A stretch of DNA of 64,000 nucleotides from Tyto alba (taxonomy: Eukaryota; Chordata; Aves; Strigiformes; Tytonidae), in assembly GCF_018691265.1 (NCBI RefSeq), contig NW_024881301.1, positions 9,747,752-9,811,751 of the forward strand. Direction: 5' to 3'. The notes under the pieces were generated by a model that saw only the letters and a list, made by a program, of their open reading frames with translations, had not been told where the DNA came from and made no database searches. Below are positions 53,210-64,000 of the stretch, piece by piece (the first letter of the stretch is position 1; every line of letters begins with the position of its first letter). Position numbers and translations under genes: made by a program.

Positions 53210-56200
53210 CAACTGTATCTAGTAGATGAATTCCAATGATACTTCATATTTTCGGTGTGCAGGGCAAACGTGTTGATGATTAACTCATGTTTTTTCTTAT
53301 CTTTTGTAATTGATGGGCTGAGGTTAACACTAATTTGTAACTTGTTACAGACAAGAGAGTCTTTCTTTTCATGGCTTCTTTTATATATGCTGCACACTCC
53401 AGTGACTTCTGTTTCCATGCGTCCTCACGGTGCTCAGCAGTTCACACAGCTTTTGGCATATTTGCAGTTTTAAACAGAAAGAAGCCATCATCAGAAGAGG
53501 TGACAAATCTTGGGTATAAACAGCTTTAGGGTTTTCTTGTCTCGAAAATGTACTTACATTGTGGAGTCAGTACTTTAATGCCATTAGGCAGACCATTCAG
53601 ATGTGCAACATGGCATTGGGAAAAGTCTGGGGCTGCAAAGCAGAACTTTGTGTGTTTGGATTTGATGCTTGTGAAAGTAAAATTTTCAAGTTTAGTTTCT
53701 TACGGTTTCAGAACCATAATCCATATCACCAGTCCTGGTGACTGTTTTGGGGTGTTAATAGTCAGTGCTCTTATGAACTTGTTCAACAAGAACCTCAAAT
53801 GATCATTCCCTTAGAGAAAGGCCTTCTCCAGTAATGTGTTGACTGTCTGGGAGTTCAGTCAGAGATGCCTCTGTCACAGCTAATTTCAGTGTGGTGACTC
53901 TTTGCACCTTGGAGCTTTCATTATCTTAAATGTGGGACATCTAACTCTGAAAGCATGCTGAGACAGATGGATTGATGTCACCAGTTGTTGTGGTTTGAGT
54001 CCAGAGGCAGCTGAGCACTATGAAGCCACTCACTCACCCCTTCCCCGCTCAGGAATGGGAAGGAGAAAATAAGAGGCTCAGGAATCGAGATAAGGACAGG
54101 GAAGGGTGGCTTACCCATTATGTTCACAGTCACGGACAAAAAACAGACTGGTTAGGGGAAGAAAAAGAACATAACTTTAATTCAAACACTAACAACATCA
54201 CTTAACAGACAAGGTGGAACAGTGAGAAGTACCACCATATGTTAAAAACACCTTCCCACCACCCTTCCCTTCTTCCCAGGCACAGTTTTGTTCCCAGTCT
54301 CTCAGTCTCCTCCCCCTCAATGGTGCGGGGGGCAGGGGATGGGGGTTACAGTCAGTCCACTGCTCCTTCCTCCTCAGGGGCAGAACTTCTTGCATTCTCC
54401 CCTGCTCCAGCATGGTTACCCTCTCACAGGAGACAGTCCTCCACAAACTTACTCTGAAATGAATCCTTCCTGTGGGCTGCAGCCATTCCCAAGCTGCTCT
54501 GGCATGGGTTACCCCCACATGTTGCAGTCCTCCCATCTCCAAACTGCAACAGTTGGGGCTGCTTCTTCCTGCAGAGTCCTGGCCTCATTCAGGTGCAGTC
54601 ACCTGTTCCAGCATGGACTCTTCCACAGCCTGCAGGTGGGCATCTGCTCCACCGTAGACCTCCATGGACTGCAGGGGGACAGCCTGCCTTCTCACCATGG
54701 GCTGCAAGGGAGTCTCTGTTCTTGTGCACCCCTTTCCCTGCCACCCCCCTTCCCCCTTTCTTCAATTGACCTTGATGTCTGCATAGGTATTTCCCTCACA
54801 ATTCCCCCTCCTCTCAGGTTCTCCTTAAATACATTATTGCAGAGGTGCAGCCACCATTGCTAATTAGCTCAGCCTTGGCCAGGGGCGGGTCCAACTTGGA
54901 GCCAGGGGAGCTTTCAAGAATCTTTTCACAGGGGGCCACCTCCGTAGCCGCCTCCCCTGCTACCAAAAACCCTTCCACACGAACTCAGCATACCAGTAAA
55001 TACCAGTACAATGAAAACTGGGCGGGCTGAGGTCCAGAAAGTTTGATGTCTGGTGTCTCCCATACCAACAGTGTATGGATTCTCTTTAGGCTTCTGGAAG
55101 AGTGTTCCAGCCTCTCGGTGCTGCTGGGGGTGGTTTTGCTCACTGTTTGTGTTTCTGAGTGTGTCGTACTCCAAAGTGCCAAATCTCTGGCATCTTGAAA
55201 GTTGCAACTAACTACTTTCAGGAAGAAGGTGATGAATGGGTTCACGTGATTGGGACAGACTTTCCCCACTTCATGATGCTGAAAACATGTTGGGGAAGTG
55301 ATGAAAGTTTGGGAAGAAAGATTCTTTTGATAAGCAAGTTTTGAATTGTTCAGACCAAGACGAAGTGGAATGTTGTACTTCTTTTCTCCAATTAAAGCTA
55401 GTAGAGACCATCTCAGTGCATAAGGCAAATGCTGCATATCTAGCTGTGTTGTTTCCATGGGTATCCTGTTGAGTGGCTCAACCTCAATACAGGTTCAGCT
55501 TTAAATCGACTTTTGTTGGCAGTTTGATGTGTGACTGAATGGTGCTGTGTAGCAGCAAAGGTTCATATATATTTTCTAGTCTGCCAGCTGGGCTGTGCGG
55601 GTGGTAATGTCTGAGAAGGGCACCAGAAGTATTAAGATGTTGGAACCATTTCTGCTGTGAACACCTTCCTGTGGTGTTAAAGAATACCTTTGGATATAAC
55701 TGGATACGTAGGAGTGAAAGGAGAATGTAGATCTTGAAAAAATAATTAAATTAAACCTGATTGCGGTATATGATGATTCTGAGTTGAAAATACTTGAATG
55801 CTTGAAGGCATGGTCTTAGACTACTACTTCTGAGACTTAGGTTTTTTTCATAATACAGGAAAATAATCACCTTATCTCTGCTTGTGTAGCAAAATAATTG
55901 AATCCTGAGACAAGAGATTAAGCCACTGAGGTTGATTTAGGAGCTGATTCATGTACTTTCTGTCCGTTGTCATATAAAATGTTCCTCCATTATTATTAAT
56001 CATCTTTATTAATTTTTGAAACTTTTATTTATTTTTTTAAAGCAAATATTTGTTGTCACCTTATGAAATTCCTTTACTGTCCCTGAACGACAAGTTAATG
56101 CATGGCAGTGTAGTTGGATGTGGCTTTATATACTGATAAATTAGCCTCTTCTGAGTGAGAATAAGGGGGAAAGATTTAAAAAAACAACCAACCAAAAAAA

Positions 56201-59200
56201 AAAAAAAACAACATGGACACTGGAGCAATATAGGCTTCATTCTTCTTCCTTGCAGTGATCAATCCTAAAGTGGAAACCTCTTAATTAAAAATGATCTGTT
56301 AGCTTGATTATTCTGCTTGAGCACTGTTCAGCATATGTGGAGCAGTCATTTAATTTCAGTCCCCAGAACCATGAAGTTTTAAGGTGAATAAGTGAATTAA
56401 ATACAGTTTCACCTTTTTGTGGGAGTACAATTGCTTGTACACCTTCCTGTTGTCTTCTGTTAGGTATATGCCCCACTGCTTGTCCTGATGTCTAGAGTAT
56501 AATTAGAAAATATTTGCCTGCAATGAGCAAAATGGAGCTAAACTTTGTTGGCATCTAATCGTAGATTCCTTGCTCACGTTGTCCAGATACACTATGAAGC
56601 TGGGGCACTTCAGTGTCTTGCTAAGCTAGCATGAATCCTACCAGGTTGAAAATGTGCTACCTATGTGCTGAAAACTGCACAGAATTTTTGCTACGTGTGA
56701 AGGGGTTTTTGACAGGCCTTGAGGTGAAGTACTGGTCCGAAGAGAACTAATGGTACTGAAATTAGTGTTACTACTTAAATAGGAGTTGAACACATTTGTA
56801 AATGCTTCTTTAATCCTTTTGAAACTATTCATCATCATTGTGACCACCTTGTTTGAAGAAATATAGGAAGTGTAGATCTGTAACCTGTAGAGAAAGGAAA
56901 TATCTGTAATTTAAGGAAATACTTGAAATTCAGACATCACAATAAACCAAAACATTCTGCTTTTAATCTTTTGTTGCATCTTTTGTTGAGCTTCCCATTG
57001 CATCCTAACAGTCTACCTGCTATTTAAACAGATTATTTTGCCAGTCAACCAAAATAAACTCTAGTGTATCAATAAGTTAAGAGTCAAAAAAGGATACTCA
57101 TTAAGACGGAGTATGGAGAAGAAGCATAGCTATGGTGGAAACTTTTAAGTGTAATTTTGTGGATGTGTATCAATATTTGCTTGCCAGTGCCTAATAAATA
57201 ATGTATAATGAAATTATTTATGATCAGTGAAAAAATATTATCAACTTCTGCTGTTTGTATCACTAGAGAGTAACTCTTAAATGTATTTAACAGGTATTTG
57301 GATAACTTATTAAGATACTGTTCTGATACATTCACTCAATAGAAGTACTTCCATTCTTAATGATGAAATCGTTCCATCTTGCGATAATTATATTTTTGTA
57401 TTCTAAAACCTGTGTTCACTTACTTACTTTTCAAGATTCTGTATAACCAGAAACTAATAATAGCTATATTTTAAACATGCTGTGGATATACAAAACAGGT
57501 TTTTCCTTTATTGTTAAAGCTTTTGGAGGTACTGTAAGGTATGTATAACATGTAACAATATTGTGAGTTTTTTCCCAAACTGTCATACTGTATTTCAGGC
57601 TTCACTGAAATGCTTGTGTTGTATCGTCTTTGTTACTGACACATTTCAGTGGGAAGAAGGATGCAGTTTGCATACCTTTGTGCACTTAGGGACTACCTTA
57701 CTATTTGTTGACTGATTTTGCAAGCTGTGCAGTTTTCAAGTTCCTGCTCAAATTTGAGTGCTGGCAATACAGTCAGATGCAGAGTATCTTCATTCCTTTA
57801 GCATTAGTTATCCAGGCACAGCTTCTTAGATGTGATCAAGTATTTTTTGCTTTTGAAGAGTGGCTTCCAAATTCTTGTTATTTTAACAAGTGATGCCATA
57901 AAATATATTTGCATGGTGGAAGCTGTATGGAGTGAGTGGATGTCAAAATTTTGGCTCAGAGCTACAATCATGAATTTTTGTGATTGTGCTTTTAGACACA
58001 ATGTCTTGTGAAGGTCTGGTGAATAAGTCTGGTAGTGACAGCATGCTCTTCGCATAAGTTCTGGGGTCACCAGCTTCCTTCTGCTTATTAAAGCTTGCAA
58101 ATCTTTAAAAGATGTCTGCGTTGTTTTAGACATGATTTCATAGATTTATGTATGTGGCTTCTGTAGAGAGCTTCTGTCGTGCAATTTCCCTCTCTTCTTT
58201 TTCTGTTTTTCCACCAAAGTTATGATGAAGCTTTTCTTTAAGATGTTGGGTAAGAACATCTTGTATTACTGGATTTTTTGGATAGGGAGCAATGTTTTCA
58301 GTGTTGGTTGAACCATCTGCTTAATTCTTGACACCTTTCATTTATACCTTTTTGCAAATGTTTAGAAGTATATCAGCTGAACTTCTGAAAGCAGTGAAAC
58401 TTTTAAGTAGGATAGAGGACAAGGCACTTCCAGTTCTGCAAATGTCTTCTGTAATTTGTCCTTTAGATGGAGGTGACTCTGCCATTAAAGGATGGTTGGA
58501 AAATGTTTCAGAACACTAGTGTGTTCTGAAACCAGCAGTGGCTTGTTTTTATCTGTAGGTTGTCTGTAGTGACGATCAGCCCAGAAGATACAGGCTACTG
58601 AATGATCCTATATTTCTGTGATACACAGCTGTTTGCTTTGAGCTCCAAGAAATGCTTAGAAATAATTTGTCATTTTTGAATGCAACTGCTTATTTAGAGA
58701 CTTTTGGATGCCCTTTCTGTTGGTGTCCAAAGATGGTATTACGTTCATGTTCTGACATTAGGTGAGCTCATTCAGATTATGATTAAAAGTGATTGTTGTT
58801 ATACTTGCTCTGCTACCATGAGTGCTCAATTCCAGATCCTCACTACTAGATCCTCAGCAGGTTGTCATCATGAGACTAGGTAACCCAGCAGTGGACTGGA
58901 AAAGTTTATCTGACTAGCACTCTTATGAGTTAAATACAGTTATTCTCAATTACTCTCAGCAAGGTCTTTGTCACCACTTAATTCAGTTATAACTTAGTTT
59001 TTGTATTTGCTAAGTTGTATGAATAATTGAGATAGATGATACAAATATCTCCGTATCGATAAGCACTACTGAAAGACAGTTCTTGGTTTGATAACCTTTT
59101 TCCTTAAATGAGTTTTATAGTTTCATCCGTTTGTTGTTCTAAGAGATTTCTCTCAATTTGGACTGAAAATTATTTTTAATGTGGCATAAAGCAAGATAGC

Positions 59201-59800
59201 TAACTGATAAACTTGTATCTTTCAGGTGATAAATTGGCAAATAACATGGGACATTCAGTTAATGACACGCAAAATTACAGAAGGCTCTGTGCCTCTCAGA
59301 GTTTGGATGTGGCATTAGGTTACTTTTTCAGATTCCTGAGCAAGTTCCTGCAAAGGAGCCACTGGATCAATGTGAAATATTCAAAATGCTTTTGCTTTTT
59401 ATCACGTTAGATAGCTGAGGTATGTAGGTAAGTTTTGTGAAAATGAGTAGCTATAAAGGACAGCACTGAAAATGCCATTGCTGGATCTCTTTACATTTAA
59501 CTGATACAATTCAAGTCCCCTTTAAGAGATTTGCACTGACAGTACAATTCTAGCCAGAAAATTATTTCTGGCCTAAGTGCCACTTTGTGGTAGGTGGCTG
59601 CATGGTTTTTATGTCTCTGTTACCCCTTGGCTACATCGCCGAGCTCAGAGTCCAGTTCTTCATATCATTCTCATGCATCTGCTTTCTGGGAACAGTTACC
59701 ATAGGAGGAGACAGAGCATTTTAAAAGTAAGGAAGTTTCTTATTGTAGGAAACAACTGTTTGTGTTGGTAAAGTTTGAATTGCAAGGGGTTAAGCATCTC
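53210..59800 (-). pseudogene. Possible decayed coding sequence of unknown origin (weak)
   Basis: On the minus strand, successive pieces read as protein with few stops: a 157-codon ORF (55458-54985), a second frame through about 55.40-55.00 kb that continues across the LTR site into 53.99-53.75 kb with roughly one stop per 34 codons, and pieces at 58.13-57.80, 57.75-57.45, 56.48-56.29, 56.85-56.64 and 53.42-53.21 kb. I cannot assign any of it to a family. Chance ORFs of about 110 codons are expected in a window of this size, so the case rests on adjacency and composition, not on recognition. No poly-A tail is seen at the low-coordinate end. Confidence 0.2.
53996..54992 (-). mobile_element. Avian endogenous retrovirus LTR, copy E, in SMCHD1 intron 1
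   Basis: A 997-bp reversed LTR of the 40.7-45.7 kb family. Plus-strand ends are TGTTGTGGTTTGAGTCCAG and ACACGAACTCAGCATA, with a perfect 5-bp target duplication CCAGT (53991-53995 and 54993-54997). It keeps the GGAGCA repeats and the TTAATTCAAAC end, and diverges from copies A and D about as much as copy C does. Solo LTR, antisense to SMCHD1. Confidence 0.85.
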
Positions 59801-60779
59801 TAAAGATCCTGCAGTTTCGGTTTCACTTTTTTATGTTTGTCATGTGTAAGACTCTTCCATTCCTTTAGTTTGAAAAGTCAGCACCAGAAACTATTGTTTT
59901 CTAGTAGTAGACGGGAGGACCACTGGAAACAGACCAGTGATTCTGTGCTTACAGTGTTACTTCTCCTTCACTTACCACTTCAAGGCTATCCATGGTACTG
60001 CAAGCTGTGGTGGTATGCACACGAAGTTGAACCTTTGGTTGTTGAACACCTTTTCCAAGGCAGATGGTAAATCTAGAGGCAAAATCTATCTTGACCTCAT
60101 ATTAAGTGTTCTAGTTGGCTTAGTAGCCAGGTAAACTTCACAGTGCATGTTCAGAAAACACAGCAGCAAAATTTGTTTTGGTGCTTTTGAGTTAATATGT
60201 GAAAGATAAAAGAAACTGAGACCTGTTTAAAGGAGTCTTAGCTGCTAAGGAGTTGTCTGAGATTTATGGACTTGTGTTTTGTTTTCAGGGCTTTTTTTAG
60301 TTTATAAAGAAAACCTGTGACTGAAGCAAGTATATAAATGGAACTTTGCTGCTTGATTCAGATTTAAGGGTTGGAGAGATCACAGTTCATTCACACTTCT
60401 GTGCATTGTACCTGTAAATTGCTCTCCTGAAAGTTTCTTGGGAATCTGGCATTCATTTGGCCGTTTCAAACTCTTATCTTTTAGCATTATGTTAATCTCA
60501 CGTCATAAATATCCACCAACAAATTGAGAGCTATTAGCTTTATTTATGTATCATGAAACATAGGCAGTGCTCCAGACTGAGCCTTCAGTTTATAAAGAAT
60601 ACATTTCTTCTGTTTGAACAAAGACAGTTTTTTGGCTTAGGTATCGTTTCATAGGTATAATGACAGACATCCCGCTGCAGGCGAAACAGGCTTGACTCAA
60701 ATAAATTTTCTTAATTTAACTTATTGGTAATTAACACAAACTTTTGATTATTGATTGGGGGGGCAATTAAACAAACACT

Positions 60780-61400
60780 CAGGGAAACGTCTTTCTTCCT
60801 TTTTTCCCGAGCTCATCTTCTGTCATACACCTCTTCCCTGATTCCTAGTCTAAGCTTCCCTTGTTTTCCCTGTGCACAATGCTCGGTCAAGCCCAGCTCT
60901 CTTGGTGAGGCAACAGGCAGTGTGAGAGGTCAGGGACATGTGCAGGGTTTCCTTCTGCTGATGCTCCTTCTCCATATTCTTTACTGGTGGGTTGTCTACC
61001 CGCCACAGCCCCATGGGTGTAGGAGGACAGAGAGGGGAAATTCCCTGCTCTGACATGGATCTGCCATGGACACCAGTACCTTTGGACCCATCCCCTCCCT
61101 GGCACGGAGCACCTCCTTTCAATGTGTCTCCAGTGCTGTCCCTAGCAATGTCTCCTCTGATGCATCTCCTCCATTGCTTCTCATTTGTCTCCTCTATTTC
61201 TTCACCAATACATTTGAACAGAAGCACCATGTCCTCTTCTGGTTGAGATTTGGGTGTGCAGTGGATTGTTTCTGTCAGCTCGAGAGGCATCTGGCACTGG
61301 CTGTGACTAGCTCAGGGCAATTTATAGCCTCCTCCTGCCTGGTCATTCCTGCAGCTCTCTGGTGCCAAAACCCAGAAGTATACACTCAGTACACCTCCAA
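60780..61400 (-). mobile_element. Possible degenerate LTR-like repeat
   Basis: GC-richer than its surroundings. Read on the minus strand it opens TGTACTGAGTGTATACTT, has a TATA-like CTATAAATTGCC near 61.32 kb, and continues into GGAGCA-type repeats, which recalls the layout of the LTRs elsewhere in the window. The left edge is not visible and no target duplication was found. Overlapping ORFs of 72-146 codons lie inside it. Confidence 0.3.
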
Positions 61401-64000
61401 GTATGGCTTAGCAAAAAATTTAAATGACTCTTAGTGATCAGCCATGGTGGTTTTCCCAGAATATTCAAAATCTGGTTAATTGTTACAGTCTTCTATATTT
61501 TTTAGGGTTTAGGTGCCTTTTTTCTCCTTTATATGCATGTAATTTCATCTTTGTAACATTTTGACTTTTGTATTTGCATGTAGTGATGATATGTAACCAA
61601 TAGTTTAGGAGTCCTTGTCTTTTCACATATATACCTCTCTTTTTAGAGAACGTAAAATTATTTTTTTTTCCTAGATTGTGGGTTCATTTGGAGCTTGTCT
61701 CTGTTTTTTCCCAAATGCCTTTTGTATCAAAAAACGTAAAAGCTTTCTGCTTAGCTGTTAACCTCCAAACATGCTTTCATTGTGAATGTGCGGAGGCATT
61801 TAGGAGTATAGTGATTCTGTTGTACTTGTCAAAATTTTGATGACATCAGAAGCTAGATCATGATCATGCATTTGGACAATTTGCAAAAGAAAAGCCAACA
61901 GATTTATAATCTGAATGTACTGCTAGGTTGTCACATGAATCTTCTGAAGTCAAGAATTGGGTGCGTCTTCGGTGCAGCTTTAAAAATGGCACAATGCTAG
62001 GCTGAAAGGGACTCAGCAGTGAAACCTGAACTTTATATCAAGTAAACAAAAGATACCATGATGTCTTTTACATGCGAGAATCTTGGTGAGAAATTAAACA
62101 TTTGAACAAATGTTATCAGAATCAAATGAAACATGGTCACCTGTTCAAGTAAATTACCCAGTAGGTTCACTTTCATTCAGGGATGATCAGCTCATATTCC
62201 TGGAGGCCACATCCACATAACAGGACAAGTGTGCAGCCACCTCACCGCTACCTGGCATAGTGGGAATAGACAGGGGCTGGGATAACTAAGTATAGGACAG
62301 AGGGAAGGTGAAAGTTAAACAAGTAGGTCTTATATTTATATCCAGTTTGAAACTGAGAAATTTAAGATGGCCAAAGTTTACAAAGAATGTGTCCTCTTAA
62401 ATTGAGGCATGGACAAGAAAAACAGGTTATCTGCAGTTAGGTCTGCTAGCCTTGGTCCATGAACCTGCCCAGTAGCTTATCTTGAAATGACAGCCATTTG
62501 GAGTGAAGTGGAGAGGACCTGCTGCCAGTAGGTGCATTAGTGCTGGGCTCACCCTTTGAGGTTGCTACTGTCAGCTTAGCTGACACCCATGGAATGGGGA
62601 AGAGCACCAGAAGGAAGAGGCTGCCATTGCTTGGTTAGCGGTTGTTGTCCTGTGCATGCACTGCCTCATCCTAACTTCTAGCCACCTTAAAGTAAGTACT
62701 GCACTCTTTGTAAGGTTTTGAGAGCAGAAGAGCTTTTGGGAGGTAGAGAAAACTGGGAAGCTGTAATTATACCTGGAGGGAAAAGATGCTTATCTGTGTT
62801 TTCAAATGTAAAACTCTCCAGTTCAGTTATTCTGTATTAACCATTAACCTCGGATTGCACAGTAGGATGTTAGTTTTATAGTATCTGTAATTTTTATTGC
62901 TTATGTTCCTTCCTCTGAGCAATTTTTTTTTTTTTCTCCTGCACTGGTTTGCCATGTGGAAATTTTTGTAATGTGAGAGGTTAAGTTGATGTGATCTGAA
63001 CGTGAAAGAGTTAAAAAGTAATAATTACTTCAGACTCAAGCCTGAACATTAATCTCATTGTGTTATTTTTGTTTCACTTGCACCAAGTGCTATGAGAAAT
63101 TTGACGATTTTGCTGATGGATAGTAACTGTATCTTTAACATAGTCACAGCTATGGAGAAAGTAACTGAAAGATGGAAAGCAGACTTCTAATGAAACCTTA
63201 AGCAGTGTTTTAAAAATATTTTTGTGAGTCTGAGTACTAGGGATGGAAAGAAAGAGGTGTGGGAAATGATAAGGGCAAGCTGCTACAGGAAATGCAAGGG
63301 CTTCAGGGAAGAATATGGCTAAAAGTGCAGAAGGCACCTGTTGGAATCATGACTGCAGGACTTGACGGGGTTGATGGAGTTAAACAAGACCAGAGTTGAC
63401 TTACTTAAATTTGAAACACCTGGAAAGGCAGGAGAAAATACAGATATTTATTTATTTTGAGAAAGAGATTTTTGTTGGACATCAGGGTGTAAGAATGAGG
63501 GCAGATGTAGAGACATAAATGTTTATAGAAGGCAGGATAAAAAGTCCAAAGGTACAGAAACATATTCAAAAGGTGGCAAAGATTGTTTAGATTCAGAAGA
63601 ATATACTAAAATATTTTAATGGTAAATAATTTTCTAAAATAAATCTTGATTATTTTTTTTTTTTTAATGTCTGATATAATTGAAGAACAAAGACTTTAAC
63701 GTGTATCCAACATTAAGAAATACTTGGTTGGTGTAATGTCTCAAAAGAGTGTAATTAAATATGGAATACCCTCTAGATCATTACTATTGCTGTTGTAGTT
63801 GCACAGTCTAAAATAGAACTGTTTAGTCTCATTCCTCAGCCCTCAAGGGGATTACCCATAAGACAGTTCCTCCTCTTTAAAATTCCTGTTGCTGCCTAGA
63901 ACCTGTCTTAAGCAGGTGAAAGAAACCACTAGTATAGACAGTTTGGGCTAAGCTAAGAAAGCAAATTGAGTTAGGTTCTGGAATTAAACCATGTTCTGAA

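Larger units (their letters stand above)
51694..64000 (+). other. SMCHD1: SMCHD1 intron 1 (runs past the window end)
   Basis: More than 12.3 kb. Contents: the 3' half of the CpG island with a C/A homopolymer tract at about 51951-51982, an LTR at 54.0-55.0 kb, a possible LTR-like repeat at 60.8-61.4 kb, and a minus-strand stretch with unusually few stops between about 53 and 60 kb. I looked for the expected exon 2 peptide (human TLGISPEEKF) and did not see it. Confidence 0.75.

Noticed and set aside
55159..55344. 61-codon plus ORF in SMCHD1 intron 1, considered as exon 2
   Set aside because: It does not resemble the SMCHD1 peptide that should follow exon 1, and it lacks suitable splice sites in the right phase.

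Overview
This window is vertebrate nuclear DNA from a bird. The evidence is: genes split into short exons with GT/AG boundaries; CpG-island promoters; 3'-end fragments of chicken-repeat-1 (CR1) LINEs carrying the typical terminal TTCTATGA-type octamer; and several solo LTRs of avian endogenous retroviruses with 5-bp target duplications. The order METTL4 (minus), NDC80 (plus), SMCHD1 (plus) matches the gene order of human 18p11.32, which I recall from general knowledge.

Layout. 1-20.35 kb: METTL4 on the minus strand. All eight coding exons were found by joining conserved peptides to splice sites. They give a 1455-nt frame (484 codons plus stop) with a DPPW catalytic motif. A CR1 fragment lies in intron 7, and CR1 plus two LTRs lie in intron 2. 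19.87-20.74 kb: a CpG island holding a head-to-head METTL4/NDC80 promoter, with a YY1-like site, a CRE half-site and a CDE/CHR-like cell-cycle element. 21.75-37.02 kb: NDC80, sixteen coding exons giving a 1923-nt frame (640 codons plus stop). It has a complete N-terminal tail, calponin-homology domain, coiled coil and loop. Its introns hold a CR1, an ERVL-type solo LTR and an LTR fragment. 37.2-50.8 kb: no recognisable host gene. The 40.7-45.7 kb part is a cluster of four copies of one ~1-kb avian LTR family in both orientations, followed by a 20-bp minisatellite and a possible further LTR. 50.88-52.4 kb: the SMCHD1 CpG island and coding exon 1 (60 codons). 51.69-64.0 kb: SMCHD1 intron 1. No second exon was found. 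It contains a fifth copy of the LTR family with a perfect target duplication and, on the minus strand, a weakly supported stretch that may be decayed coding sequence.

Functionally the three genes are independent. METTL4 is a nuclear adenine-N6 methyltransferase, NDC80 is the microtubule-binding kinetochore subunit, and SMCHD1 is a non-canonical SMC ATPase of repressed chromatin. Only METTL4 and NDC80 share regulatory DNA. I did not find a new multi-gene system. The most interesting leads are an in-frame exonic splice donor that would remove exactly the NDC80 loop, a METTL4 upstream ATG inside a YY1 site, the inverted LTR cluster, and the possible decayed coding sequence in SMCHD1 intron 1. 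Exon limits are read by eye and homology is from memory; no search was run.
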